A DNA stretch of 64,000 nt from Pleurotus djamor. Lineage: Eukaryota; Basidiomycota; Agaricomycetes; Agaricales; Pleurotaceae. The position numbers and the translations under genes are program-made. Of the stretch, positions 1 through 12,673 are shown in pieces (position 1 is the first letter of the stretch; every line of letters starts with the position of its first letter). The stretch is taken from NCBI GenBank assembly GCA_029747585.1, contig JAPEVF010000203.1:1-64000 (forward strand), in the 5' to 3' direction. A model generated the notes under the pieces. It ran no database searches and was not told the DNA's origin. It saw only the letters and a list, made by a program, of their open reading frames with translations.

Positions 1-1954
1 CGTGATGTATTGCTCGGGTCTGCTTGTTCGGTGTCTACGCAGAAGCTCACGCTTATGGTCATGGAGCACTCGAGGCAGTCATGTTTGCGTATCGGTGTAT
101 CTTCGCTGTTGGATCGTATCCATATGATATGGGAAGAATTGTATTTGGCTACTGTGATAAGATCTTTCTACCCCTCCCATTCGCCTTCCATAGCCCAAGG
201 GCCTTTCATGAGTCGTTTTGGCTGGCACCTTTCGAGTTCCGTTGTCGTTGTGGCATGACCTGCAGCTTGCCTGCGGGCTTGCTAGGCACTTGGGCACGAA
301 ATTACTTCAGATCAAGTCTCTGGGGGGCTTCCTCCAAGTTTATTTACGGCGGTCTGAGTCAAATTCAAGTTCTCGTAACAATCAAAGAAGGTTCTGGTCT
401 ATGAATACATGATTACCCAAAGAGATGATCGTTGGGGGTCCTACTGGAACGATCATGACTGTCCTTCATTATTATGATTCAGAGATCTTCTCAAAGACGA
501 GTTGCCCGCGGTGATAACAAAGATTTAGGAGTTGTAAGACACTGGAGGTCGTGTGCACATAAATTATGGTGGTAACGACTGAGGGAATACAAGTGGGATA
601 TAATAAGCACTACGATAATGCAGGCACAGAGTCGATGATACCGTTACCCAAGTATGTATGGCATTGTGATAGAGGTTTGATTTGGGAGATCGTAGTCGCC
701 CAACGAGTGACTTCGGAGGCAAGAACAAAAGTTTGGTGAGCTTCCATGCCGTAACCAGCAGTATCGATCGGGGTGGATATCCAGCGATACACGGGCGATA
801 CACAAGGGAAGCCTTGGTAGTGCAGGTAGCGGGTATGTGCCATGCCAGACCGCTTGGGCTACCGAGTCGCCCATGTGTCGCCCACGGAGCGGCTGTCGAC
901 GACGGCGGCGGCAAGGACTTCTGGATGACTGAGACTCCGAGACACCGGAACGAAAGGAAGCGAAGCATCATGAGCCCAGTGGGAGACTAAGAGGCTAAGT
1001 CCAAGAATAGGCGAAAGAATTTTCTCTTCGAGGTTCCAGCGTCATGATGGGTAATAGTATGACTCGATAAGTGGTCGCAGGAATCAGCCGTATGGTATGA
1101 AGACCCTGGAAGCCTCATCTGGAGGAATCATCGTATTCGGGGCTACGATCTGGATATAACCCTGGATCAGTGGGAGATAACATGGATGTGGCGTCCAGAA
1201 ACTTACGAACAGTAGATTGCAACAATTCCAATCTTTCCATTCAATTAGATAGGAGTGATCAGAATGTCTTCGAAGATGGGTGCGCGCAGCTTCGACGTAA
1301 TTCAATTGAACATGGGAAGCCGGTGGACAGCTCGAAGAACAGCAAGTTCAGGGCGATGAGTCAAGCTTCGAAGGATCCAGTGCGAGACCTGACAAGCATG
1401 TGAGCCAAAACACGCCAAGGTATAGTTAGGTCTGACCGCGCAACGTCAACACTCAGGAGCACCAGGACCGACAAGCGGGGATGGCCGATCTCAACATTCC
1501 AGAATGTTCATACTGTGAAGGTACTCGTCCCATCAATGGCCATGGAGTGTTTCGCCGTTGCATGTCGACCAACAGATGCTTTTATGGATAAGTGAATGGG
1601 GGAGCCGTGCTGCCGTATCAGAGAACAATGACGAGGAGACGAACGAGCGTAGATTGTCTACAGATATAGGGTGTCACTCTCATGTCTCGAGCTAGTGACA
1701 CGGGCGTGGTGATGGTGGCATACAGCAACAAGATGCCGCCCGAATCATCTGGTTCCTAGTCACGATAAGGCATCGGTACGGCGAGGTGAATCGGCGATGC
1801 GAGTCGACAGCATGAAGCGATGAGTCGGAGTAAATATCGACAAACATCTTGAGGACTGGATAAAAGCGACGCGACGGCCGGATAGAGTTGACCAGCAGCA
1901 ATCGACTCGACAAGCATCTGAAGCAGATTATCTACCTCTCAACACATAACAAAT
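1..1954. other. Left-edge region without recognisable gene
   Basis: I see only short reading frames with no family resemblance, no transposase or reverse-transcriptase motif and no RNA gene. The stretch before 1954 is the upstream region of the first metallothionein. Confidence 0.5.
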
Positions 1955-2170
1955 ATGTTCACTGTGCGTACCTTTATCTAGCCTCATCCGAGAAGACACT
2001 CTGACGCCGTGTTTGTCTAGACCACCCAAGCCCTCATCAACAACAACGGCTGCGGCGACCAAAGCTGCAAGGGCGGCGACAAGTAAGCAACTCCATCCCA
2101 GTGACATGGGCCGTGTTACTTACCCCCGAGCTATAGCTGCCAGTGCAGCGCCGGCCAGTGCAAGTGCTAG
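1955..2170 (+). CDS. Metallothionein, copy 1
   Basis: This is a tiny three-exon gene for a 34-residue metallothionein, a cytosolic cysteine-rich protein that chelates Cu(I), Zn or Cd. Exons are 1955-1963, 2021-2082 and 2137-2170, with introns of 57 and 54 bp that start GTGCGT and GTAAGC and end CTAG and ATAG. The spliced product begins MFTTTQALINNN and carries six cysteines at 14, 19, 25, 27, 32 and 34, ending CQCSAGQCKC. CxC pairs and near absence of aromatic residues are typical of short fungal metallothioneins. The gene was found by splicing; unspliced frames hide it. A near-identical copy lies convergently at 3565-3782. Metal specificity cannot be read from sequence. Confidence 0.87.
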
Positions 2171-3564
2171 ATGCCTTCCGCCTAGCCACTCAGCGTCACC
2201 GAGCTTTCGTATACAGCACTCATCTGTCGATAGTCAATTAGTAGACAATGTTGGGCTGTATTCTCCGTCGACGTTGCTCAGAATTTTGACTTACGAATAA
2301 CCTCCTCATCCAATCGTGAATGCCCGACGTTGCCTCAGCCCTCAGCCCGTCACCTCCATCCGTGTGAATAAGTCCAGTGGGAACTCGTGCCGATTCTAAG
2401 CTGTCTAGCGGTAAGAAAAAATATTCTGGGTGCGCGTGAAATTGAAGTCAGACGTACCATACGAACGGCCGGAGTCGGGATGGCAAAAGGTGAGATTAAC
2501 GTTCCGTGGTAACCGACCGTCCCAGTTGATATCGAGTCCAACCAAGTTCGCGTGCTGGTCGCTAGATGGAGCGTATAGATAGTTTATAGGACGGGGGGAG
2601 TAAGAGGAGGTGAAGCTGGGGTTCTTCAAGCAATTCACCTTTATGAGATGCCGCGATACTGCTGTGTGGGCGACAGATTGACTGTTGAGGTGCATCGACC
2701 GTTGCAGTGCTCTACCACACTCTAAAAGGCTGGAACCACTGTGAGGGTATTCCGATCATATGGAAACAGATCAGATAAAGCGACCACTCACCTTGGGCGC
2801 ATTACAGGATGGCTCTTCGTTGAAGAAAATCCAACCCTATGACTGGGGCGGTACTCGTCACGTGACCAATGATCGACGGTGATGGGAAGGTTCAACTGAG
2901 TCAACCAGAAACAGAAATCGCACCCTACCAGTCAGTCCACCTGCTTGTCTTGAAGCGTTGAAGACTTAAAACGACGAGGTCTTTAGACTTTACAAGCTCT
3001 CCCTCTTTCCATCTACGCTCCCGACTGAAATTTCTCTGATTTGTTTTCCGCGTCTCATCAAGCAGGCTCAAGACTCAGCTGAAACGATCGCATTCCAGAA
3101 CCCAGTGGCTATGACCCGTCGTATGTGCCTACCAAGTCGGAGGTCGCTTGGTGAGGAGGATAAGCATGGTAAGCTATACATCTGGAGCTCGCTTGCGTCG
3201 CGACTCTGATACAACCTTGGACATCCTAGCCTCTACGCGGCTTTGCGCGGGTTAAGAGGTGATTTTCCGGTCCCCAGACTCGGAGGACGGACATCATGCG
3301 GTAAATGTAAGTCGTCACCATTTTTGACTCTACTTCTGATGTGTATTCACCGAGTGCCTCAGTCACAACGACCACACGAATGAATTAGGCAACACCCTGA
3401 CGTAACGACGGGCACTCATGCTGAGGTGACAGTGCTATACGTGAGTTATGATTCTGGATATTGTCATCGGCGAATGCAACACAAGACTGTCTACTAATTG
3501 ACTATCGACAGATGAGTGTTGTATACGAAGGGTCGGTGACGCTGAGTGGCTAGGCGGAAGGCAT
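2171..3564. other. Spacer between convergent metallothionein genes
   Basis: The first 77 bases after each stop codon are nearly identical in the two copies and are presumably 3' UTR. The remainder between the genes shows no recognisable coding sequence. Confidence 0.5.
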
Positions 3565-3782
3565 CTAGCACTTGCACTGGCCGGCGCTGCACTGGCAGCT
3601 ATAGCTCGGGGGTAAGTAACACGGCCCATGTCACTGGGATGGAGTTGCTTACTTGTCGCCGCCCTTGCAGCTTTGGTCGCCGCAGCCGTTGTTGTTGACA
3701 AGAGCTTGAGTAGTCTGCGGACGAGGGAAGGTGTGTCAGTGAGGCATTGGCAGGTGTCCAGGAAGGTACGCACAGCGAACAT
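3565..3782 (-). CDS. Metallothionein, copy 2
   Basis: This is the second metallothionein, on the opposite strand and tail-to-tail with copy 1. Exons on the minus strand are 3782-3774, 3714-3653 and 3598-3565, with introns of 59 and 54 bp at the same positions as in copy 1. The product is 34 residues and differs from copy 1 only by T3A and I9V, so all six cysteines are retained. Intron 2, exon 3 and the last part of exon 2 match copy 1 base for base, while intron 1 and the start of exon 2 have diverged, which suggests partial gene conversion. The role is metal buffering or detoxification by family analogy. Confidence 0.87.
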
Positions 3783-6207
3783 CTTGGTGATTGTTGTAGA
3801 GTTACTGATTTGTTTCAGACGGTTGTAGGGCTTGTTGCTGACAATTCCAGCCGATACCTACCATCTCTTATACGCCTCGACTGTTTGATGGTATTTGGTA
3901 CTTGACGCTTGGGTCTGACTCGATGACCGCCGTTCTGGAGGGGCCTTATCGCATCCCAGGACCTGTTGATTAAGGTCAGGTTTCTGTCCCGGCCGGAGTA
4001 TCCAACGAGTCGCGCCAACCAGATACGTGGGGCACGGGGGCCTTTCACCACATGTTCTGAAGCGTTGATTGATCGGACTCTTCGTCGATCTCCACGCTGG
4101 GCGTTCTCTCTCCTCCTAACCTTCAATGGTCACCGCGTCTACCCAAATTTGTGCGTTCTCGCATTTTTCCGTGGTTCGTCTGCTAATAGTTTACATTCCC
4201 AGAACCCCCGTCTATCTATGTCCATGGCGATCGATACCGCAAGCTTAAGGACAGAGACAGCCTAGTTTCGTATGCATACGATCGATTGCCCACATACACC
4301 CTTTACGTGACTGCTTCCTCCTTGGCCTTCCCTGGCCTTCCAGAAAGAAGGCTATATGGTCTTACCCCATCGTCCCTGTTGTCAAATCAGCTCCTTCGAG
4401 CGATCTTCCATGTGAGTTTCGTCTTCGACGGTCATGCATTCCTTATTTGCTGATGGTCTGTTCAGCTTCGCATAATAAAACCTGTTTCCAACTCACTTCC
4501 AGGGTGTGACTCGCCCTTTTTGAAGCTTAACTCAAGCCGCACCCGGAGGGGCCGAGGTCTGTTCGTTCCAACCCCCACCACGTCGTAAGTTACGGCAGCA
4601 TTGTCACCTTCACACAGGCCCTAGATACGCATCTTGTTCCATTATTGGCATGGATAATTGATATCTTTCAGGAGCCACTGCGCGCGTTGACATAGCTCCT
4701 TTGCCTTCAGACACAAAAAAGGAATTTACTTATCGTTTAGGTGCCCAGTAGATCTCATGATGGTGACAACCATCTGGACCCGAGCCGTTGTGAATTTGAA
4801 ACGCATTGGCTCAGGGCGCGAATATTTATTTATTTATTTTCGCCTTTCATCTCTTTGTTTGTTGAGAAATCTCCCACCTTCTCACCCTCGGAAGCTGTTC
4901 AACGGTCTTGAGTCCCGGCCGAGGCGATGGGAGCAGACACCTGCGCGGTAATCACTCAGAACAGTGTCTTGATAAATTTGAGGATCCTTGTGTTAGCGTC
5001 GCAGTCGGGGAGGCCATGGTGTCTTCGGTGGCCGTGGCGTCATCCCTCTCTTGACAGCGTGGGCCTTGTGGATCGGAGGGGAAACCCCATGTCGATATCA
5101 TTGTCTTGTACACAATGTCCAACAATTGAGCCAATGACCGGTCGGAAATTCAGCGGCTGAATCTGGTTTTTGAAAATTCTCACAAACGATCAACCATGGG
5201 TCAGAGTCTTGATCATAACCCACACCACGGGCTCCTCCCCCTTCCTTTACTGAAAAATTCCTGCCCACTTTGTCGCAAGCGATAGCCGTCATTCGACTTG
5301 ATAGTCATGGTCCTTGACGCTGGCGAATAGAAACGACTAGTCGGAGCCTGGTAATCGACCAACCTCGTTCGAGAGCTCGCGACGGCAAGATTGGAGTAAA
5401 ATGTAGGCGAGAGGACCACCCCGACCCCAGTGTAGGTCTCATCAAGCAGCCGAGACGTACTTCGATACACAGGGAGGGAGGTTGGCAAGTAGATCGAAGA
5501 GTTCAGCATGCTGGTTGACTAGGCGGTCGCTTGCGTAGAACGGAACAGCGAAGGCCAAAGCTACACCGTCAATTTTCTCAAGAGTATTTGGACATTTGGG
5601 GTATCGTCGGCGCCAGAATTCTCTCACTATGTTCGTAAACGTCCAGGCAGCGTCCGGCAGCACCTCCTGGCACTGAGATGGATGGAGGGCTCGAGGATCC
5701 GAGGATGGCCAGGTCTAAGGCCAACTGAACTTGTGTGGACGAAGTAGTACTTAGTACGAGTCAGTTCCCTTGTCTTCATAAATCATAATAGCTTTTTCAA
5801 AAGTTCTGAGCATATCCGAAGTAAAAAAAAGATGCAGAACCAGAACAGGACGTCGTCGTTGCCCGTCGCAGTGAGCAACTTGGAAGGAAGCGGAAGGACA
5901 TGATTACGTGAGTGGAAGACCCCTGAGGCTTAGGCGCCTTGAGCGCTTGGCGTTCAAGAAACTTGTCTGAAGTTCATCGCATCGCGAGTCGCGACTCTGT
6001 CCCACTATTATCTTCATGCCTCATGTGCACATGCTAATCCGTGTAAAATGATTAAATTAGGTCCCAGTAAATGACCTTAGGTGCGTCAAATCAACTAGGG
6101 AAGCTATACATCTAAAATCGCTCTAATCATCGCCCTAGCCGTTTACAGGGTTTTCGGAACAATGGCCACCATGCGTCGATTAATGCGATGGTATATACAC
6201 ATGGAAT
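3783..6207. other. Region without supported gene
   Basis: Only fragmentary frames are visible. A minus-strand frame at 5442-5700 reads like ordinary protein but matches no family I know and lacks clear partner exons. A short TTTA tandem repeat sits near 4825-4840. I support no gene here. Confidence 0.45.
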
Positions 6208-6681
6208 TTAGAGGACGCCAACGCTGACGGTGTCGCATCCGAGGCCGAGCTTGGAGCTCTCTGCAAAAAAGAAATTGGTCAGTAACTTTGTCGCATTTGC
6301 AACTTATGTTTTGTTCGTAGCGGCTTACTGAAGTGGACGGATTTGCAGCATGCGACTTGGGTTTCACTGTAACGACATCTCAATTTATGTGTCTCGTACC
6401 CAAATGATCATTGATGCTTACCATTCGTTGGACGAGCCAATGAGTTGGGTGCATTTGAGACCGACGTTTCCAGCAACACCGTTGACGATGCCATTAGCAA
6501 GGAGACCACCATCCAAAACACCATAGTAGTCCAATCCGACGAGGAGGTCGTTGACGTCGGGGTTGGTGTAGTGCTCAACGCTGTTGCAGCATTGGAGAGT
6601 GCCGGTGCTGCAGAGGTTGCTAGGGGAAGCAACGACGAAGGCGGCGAGGGCAGCGAGGAAAAGGGCTGGCTTGGCGAACAT
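6208..6681 (-). CDS. Class I hydrophobin 1
   Basis: This encodes a secreted class I hydrophobin of about 116 residues, a protein that self-assembles at air-water interfaces and coats hyphae and fruit-body surfaces. Exons are 6681-6422, 6366-6329 and 6260-6208, with introns of 55 and 68 bp. The product starts MFAKPALFLAALAAFVVAS, a clear signal peptide. All eight hydrophobin cysteines are present in the order C, CC, C, C, CC, C: CSTGTLQCC, then GLKCTQ, then ECETQVACC, then GLGCD. The start was chosen because it opens directly on the signal peptide. It is a tandem paralogue of the gene at 7719-8178 with the same intron positions. Confidence 0.92.
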
Positions 6682-7718
6682 TGTCGAGTGAGGAAGGTTT
6701 GGAAATTCCAAGTTGATGACTTTGGAAGTTGCTGGAGTCTGAGTGACCTGATCAGTCTAGGTGGATGCGATCTTCCTTTTGTATGGATTTCGAGCGCTTC
6801 CATTGATACGTCGAGCTGCTTCATGACATGGCCAGCTTGACGGCTAACATTGCTTAGCGTATAGACGCGGAGTTGGGGTTGACTGACCTTGCGATAGTCT
6901 GGAATGCTAACGTACTAGCCGTATCGTCAATTACTGGAGTCTTGAACGCTGGCCGCTTCATGTCAAAGATAACTATAGGGTCGATCTAATAAAACAGTGT
7001 GGTTAGTCGTTTCCGTGCTAGGCGTCATCGAGATCGTCGATGCGGATCTACGAGCGAGAAGTCCGTTGAAAGTCTTGTACGTGCCTGGCATGGCATGGCC
7101 GTTGGTGCGAATCTCTTCCGTCGGTGATGAGTCTGCCAGACGGAATGAAAAGGTCATATCAGGGTAATAGCTTTCACGAAGGCCCCCGCGGGTCAGTTCG
7201 TATGGTACATGACACCTGGCATGAACGGGGTCCCACTCTGGGCTATTTTCTCGTAACTTCACCAAGTTGGAGTCTGCCAGAGGGGGTTCTGCGAAATAAA
7301 GTAACTAACTGTTTACCTACTAGCGTTGATTCATGTAACTCCAAAGAGAGAATCTAATGGACGGAGGGGACGAAGGGTGCCAACTTCAATCGTTCTATGG
7401 TCAAAAACATAGTTCCTGGTAACCATGCGCAAGTAATTGACTATTGTTGAAGCAATAAGATGAGTGGGAAGGTGGTCAATCGTCATGAGGCGATGTTTTG
7501 TATCCTTTCGCAAACAGAGACTCAGGAAGGTTCGGACAGGAAGTGCGAGATTAAGGTGGTGGGGGGTTCATTACGAGTTTAATAGAATATACAGGGCAGG
7601 GTAAAGAGTGTGTGTAACAACGTTGCTTGACCCATTGTATCTTTTATTATACACACAGACCAAGTATCATCGTAAGCCCCCGTCTATCCAAGGAACAAGT
7701 GGATCTAACGATGGACCT
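6682..7718. other. Spacer between hydrophobin genes
   Basis: This stretch holds the upstream region of hydrophobin 1 and the downstream region of hydrophobin 2. No further gene is supported. Confidence 0.5.
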
Positions 7719-8178
7719 TTAAAGGACATCGACCTTGATGGGAGTGCAGCCGACGGCAAAGTCACCATCTGAAAGGAAATGTCAGCTGTGATCGAGGAGG
7801 AGAAGCGGATGATGGAAGTAAATCCTACCGAAAGTAACATCTTCGCAGCAGGCGAGCTGTGCAGAGCTAAAGGTCATTGTCAGTAAAGTCTCGAGAGCGA
7901 GGTGCGAAGAGGTTGACTGACCATGATTGGCTGGAAAGGATACCAGAAGTGCACTTGGCTCCGATGTGTCCAACCAAGGGGTTGACGATAGCGTCAATCA
8001 ATCCCAACTTCTGAGCGGCGGTGAAGAAGTGGTTGACGTGGGGAGAGGTGTAGTGCTCCAAGGTGTCACAGCACTGGACAGTGCCGGTGCCACAGCTGTT
8101 CTCGTCGGTGAGGACTGCGGGGGACGCAGAGACGAAGGCAGCGAAGGCGGCAACAACGATGGCGACTGAAGGGAACAT
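7719..8178 (-). CDS. Class I hydrophobin 2
   Basis: This is a second class I hydrophobin, about 114 residues. Exons are 8178-7922, 7866-7829 and 7768-7719. The middle exon is 38 bp, exactly as in hydrophobin 1, so gene structure is conserved although the proteins differ considerably. A signal peptide (MFPSVAIVVAAFAAFVSAS) precedes the eight-cysteine pattern: CGTGTVQCC, GAKCTS, SCSAQLACC and VGCTP. The protein forms amphipathic films on cell walls by family knowledge. The spacing between the third and fourth cysteines is long, as expected for class I rather than class II. The two copies sit in the same orientation about 1 kb apart. Confidence 0.92.
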
Positions 8179-8989
8179 GTCTGCTGGAGGAGTTAAACTT
8201 CGAGTAGTTGACTTGAAGTAGCTGAGAGAGGTGATGGCCTGGTTCTTCAAAGCCGAAACTACCCTTGTTTTTAAAGGCCATCCGGAAGGGCGCTTCCATT
8301 CTGGCTATTCCGACAAAATTGACGTGGTAAGGTCGGCCAACTTAGCGACGAGGGACTGGGAGCAGCATATCGGCGATCAGCCTTGTGAGTAGCTAACTAA
8401 GAAAATAGCCTAAAGTAGCAAGTCAGAAAGTTAGATCGACGGCATGCATTTTGCCAGATACATCATACCAGATAAACTATTGCAAGGCGCCAGCGATGTC
8501 GAAGCCAAGACTTATCAATAGTCAGAATAGCGTACTGGCGCTGGCTGTAGAAAAACGCCGATGGCTTGCTCGACTCCGGCTAACCATTGACCATTGTCAT
8601 TTTGCAGGGTCACGGATTGAGGCATGTAGCCTACATCATCCCATACTTCATCTTTCTGATCCTGCAGGTCAGTAAATGAGAATGCCATCTTTCACCTTGA
8701 TCATAAAGTAGAAGGGTGAATGTCTCTGAATGTGCATGTTGTATACACGAACGGCCCGCGAGTTCGCAGCATCCAGGAGGCTGATTTCCTAGATTTTAGT
8801 CAGCTTGAATTGCTTTGTGAAGGCCGGTAGAGCTTACGCACCTTGGCCTGAACTGTCTACAACATGTTCAACTGAAGGTACTGCGTTTTACGAAAGTATC
8901 CTAGTCAAATTGAGTCTCGACGGTAGAATCATTCAGGGAGTTTGCCACGACCGAACTATCAAGGTGGAGGTTGAGTAAGATGTTTTCAA
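8179..8989. other. Divergent spacer, hydrophobin 2 / GCP2
   Basis: This is the shared upstream region of hydrophobin 2 (minus) and the gamma-tubulin complex gene (plus). Apart from the TATA-like element near 8270 I see nothing recognisable. Confidence 0.5.
8268..8275 (-). promoter_or_regulatory. TATA-like box of hydrophobin 2
   Basis: On the minus strand this reads TTTAAAAA, about 90 bases upstream of the hydrophobin 2 start codon, which fits a core promoter. This is inference from position and composition only. Confidence 0.4.
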
Positions 8990-11900
8990 ATGGCTTTGGC
9001 TCGTAGAGCATCCGACGTATTCAACGTCGAGCTCGCATTGAACTTTTCCACTCGAGAAGCAAAATTGAGAGGACAAAGCTGTGGCGCTCGTGGCCTTCGC
9101 ACAGACAAGCGCCCAGACGGCGTCTTGCTCCTCCCCTCGATATCAATGGAAACGTACTCCCACCACTCTAAAACTTCGCGCAAAAAAGACGCGACTGTAA
9201 CTCTTAAAGAATACACGAAGGTACGATAAAGCACCACGAATGGCCCGATGTTGAACCGACAAGCTCAAAGGTGTCAGTAAACTCGCGACGCGCTCATGTT
9301 GATTTTGACAACGATTATCATTCACCTCGCGAAAGTCACGGTGCGTAATTTGAACAAGCACTTTCATGGCATTTTCTGACTTATATCCGTAGGTGAACCA
9401 TCATTCATCGCCGAAACTTCATTCGTTCGCGCGCCTCTAAACTCACGCGTCAGTTCAAGTCAATCCGTACCGAAACCGAAGGGGAAGGGCAAGGCCAGGC
9501 AGGAGGACCTTCAGTATGCTCCATTAGACATACAAGAGGCGCTGATTCTAGAGGATCTACTGTATATACTCATGGTGCGTATGAAGATGCCTCCGTTCTT
9601 CAATATGAACGTGACTGTTTGGCAGGGGATCGAGGCAACTTACATCACTCTTCATCCCGACCATGCCGATGACCACGATCCACTTGGGGGGATGAGATTT
9701 ACCGTCTCCTCATCGCTGGGTACGCTTTCCTAGCTAGATTAACTATGTCTAATGTCTGACGTGCTGCGTATGTTTTAGATCCGTCCCTCCGCGATCTAGT
9801 CGAACGTATACTTCCGCTAGGGACATACTACACCGCTATATCTGCTTTTGTGGAGAGTCGCAGTCATCTAGATTTTGGTTTAGTCAATCACGCATTATGT
9901 GCCGCCATTCGCGACATGCTCAAGGTTGACGTTATTTCTCACGTGCATCAGCCTTTCGCTGAACTGTTTCTCTATATAATAGGACTACCAGACGCTTCTT
10001 TCACAGCTTGAACATGCCTTCAACACGTCTCTCCAGTTCTCGCTCCAAAAGCTATGGTTCTACATACATCCCACCGTCCATACACTTTCTCTTATCTACC
10101 AACTCGTACTCGACCTCGGAAGCGCCGATAGTTCTTCAGCTGGGGACTCTTCGTCCTCGTCAGACTCAGACCTCGACCCGGAGGAGGAGGCACGTAACGA
10201 AGCTTTGGGACTTGGTGGTGCAACGCTCAAAGCCGTGCTGTCTGAGATTGATAAGAAGGGGATCGCGGGTGATGGGACGGCTATAGTTGTGAAGGGTGGA
10301 GAGGTTTTGAGCATCATCTATGAGAGGATGAGGAATATGTCGGGGGATCCTACCGCACTGTCGCTGTACGGCACGCTATTGCATGCAGCTGGTAAGCCTT
10401 ATATTGCTATGCTCCAGGTATGGGTCACCACCGGTCGCCTCTCCGATCCATATGAGGAGTTGCTGGTGAAGGAGAGTCGGTTCATCAATCGCGGGATCTT
10501 GGAGTCGGATTATACGGACGAGTATTGGGAACGTCTGTATACGGTATGAATATCCCTCTTATAACGTGTACCTTCCTGACCCTAGGGTCTAGCTGCGGGA
10601 TGGGTCCACATTGACCGCCAAACGCCAACAAGCGGGTGTTCCTCCTCCACGTCCTGCGAATGGACGATTACCTGGTGGTGCGTGTATACCACCATTGCTC
10701 GAAGGATGGAAGCATAAAATCCTGTTGGCGGGGAAATACTTGAATGTCATCCGGGAGTGTGGTATCGAGGTCAGCAGGAATCAAGCTCAATCCGACATTG
10801 ATGATGTATCTATGGAGGATGAAAGGTATTTACCACGTCTTTTTATCATTCTCCACTTTCATTAACATAGCCAAGATTCTACCAATTTCTCCAGGACGCG
10901 TATACACACGCCAACCAAACACTGCTGCAGCTGCTCCTGAAGGACCAAGAACTCATACCACGACTCCGCTCTCTCAAGCGATACTTCTTCCTGTCTCAAT
11001 CATCCTTCATCACACACCTCCTGGATCTTGCGCATGGCGAATTGCGAAAGTCGGCAAAGTCAGCGTCATTGGTTCGACTACAAAGCCTGTTGGAGATGGC
11101 GCTGAACACGGATGTCCAAGGGGAAGATACGCTGTACCGAGAGGATCTGAAAGTCGTCATGTCACCGAGTGGGTTGTACGAGTGGTTGATCAAGGTGGTC
11201 AGTGTGAACGGCTCGATTAGCACAGAGGAAGGAGAACGAGATGGGGAATATGGTCATGATGAGCCTAAGAAGGAGAAGGACAGAGAGAAGGATGACAAGA
11301 AATCTATGCAAGGTACGGTTCATCGACCAGTTGCCTTTCTATCTANTCATCTCTCACTTCGCATANTTAGCCATNGACGCTNTGTCNCTTGANTACAACG
11401 TCAAATTCCCTCTTTCCTTGGTNATATCNCGNAAGACCATCCTTCGCTACCAACTCCTCTTTCGNTTCCTCCTNCACCTNAAGCACGTCGAACAAGCNCT
11501 CTCCTCAATGTGGATNGAACAGAAGACCACACCATGGCGACGCCCTATGCCNGACCANAAAGACTTCGAGCANTGGAGNCTNCGCGTNTTCTTGCTCAGA
11601 GCACGCATGCTGTCTTTCGTCCAACAGATCATGTGTTTCGCCACCTTCGAAGTNCTGGAGCCGAATTGGATTCGCTTGGAAGAGAAGTTGAAGAAGGTCA
11701 CCACAGTGGACCANCTTCTGAGGGATCATGTAGATTTCCTGGATACNTGCNTGAAGGAGTGTATGTTGACGAGCTCGAAGCTACTTCGTGTGAGTATACT
11801 TTCCTATTAGGAGGAACGTCTAGGTTGAACTGAACGCCTTTTCTTCTTCTGGTGCTAGGCTTATTCGAAGTTGATCTTAACGTGCTCGACATTCGTCTTG

Positions 11901-12194
11901 TACACCGCGTCGTTCACCAAGTCGGCAAACTCCGCCATAGCTGCGTTTGAGACTCTAGAAGGAGATCAAAGCATGGCGAAGCGTTGGGATGTCTTGATCA
12001 AGTTTGAGACGAATTTCAATCACTGGTTCGTCCCTTCCTCTATGGCTTTCCTTCTCTTGCGTGTTGGCTCACGTTACCTTGTAATTTACAGGTTCAAAGT
12101 TCATCTAGACTGCGTGCAGTTTTATGCNTCTAGCGAGAACGTATCACTTCTCCCCCTTGTTGTGCGGCTCAATAGTGTTAAGACAGGCAGCTAG
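8990..12194 (+). CDS. Gamma-tubulin complex component 2 (Spc97/GCP2)
   Basis: This encodes the GCP2/Spc97 subunit of the gamma-tubulin small complex, which nucleates microtubules at the spindle pole body. Conserved GCP blocks appear in order across many exons: the N-terminal GRIP1 region with GKPYIAMLQVWVTTGRLSDP followed by YEELLVKE, then IPPLLEGWKHKILLAGKYLN, and the GRIP2 region with YNVKFPLSL, TILRYQLLFRFL and LKHVEQ. The first exons can be joined in frame from 8990 (8990-9220, 9271-9340, 9393 onward), but the N-terminus is poorly conserved and the start is uncertain. About 20 single N bases lie in the 3' half; they leave the frame intact and behave as ambiguous bases. The gene is followed head-to-tail by the SNARE gene. 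Confidence 0.9.
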
Positions 12195-12673
12195 CTGGTC
12201 TTTTCGACGCTTCCCCTTCCCTGTCGGCTTGCTTTATATTGTTATCTTTATCCTTGTTGTCCAGTCGAATCTATGTATATGGTGACATGCTCTCCCTGAC
12301 CTTCCCGGGCTGAAATAGAGGGTCACCCTCTGTGTTTNCTTCGTTGATGACATCGTAGCGACGATCCCCCAGCCTGTGTTCGTCGATATGACATCTACAC
12401 TAATTCTGGGAAGTAAGCCCCTCAGCATCACGTGGAACGGAGTCCACATGCGCCATGTGCTGCCGCACGAACCGCAAATCCACTTCTTCTCCCCGTACCT
12501 CTACTTGTAAGGACCCTTGCTGCTCATCACTGCGCGCAGTAGTCTATCCATACGGATTGACTGCGCAGCTACNCTTATAACGGCGCCCCCTACATCTCGA
12601 GGTCTTCCTTAACGACTCGAAGTAACGAACGGCCATAATTCATTGACGAAAGTCTGACTGGAACGAGATCACC
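12195..12673. other. Spacer GCP2 / SNARE
   Basis: This holds the 3' region of the GCP2 gene and the upstream region of the SNARE gene. No other feature is seen. Two isolated N bases fall here. Confidence 0.5.

Noticed and set aside
2013..2300. A 95-codon Ala/Ser-rich frame and its mirror at 3435-3782
   Set aside because: They are out-of-frame readings of the metallothionein exons and introns, open only because the short introns lack stops in that frame.
1..6200. Possible transposon remnants in the poorly coding left region
   Set aside because: I found no transposase or polymerase motif, terminal repeats or target-site duplications by eye; only the metallothionein inverted pair explains the visible repeat.
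6445..6840. A 131-codon plus-strand frame with acidic repeats
   Set aside because: It is the antisense of hydrophobin 1; the eight-cysteine pattern and signal peptide are on the minus strand.
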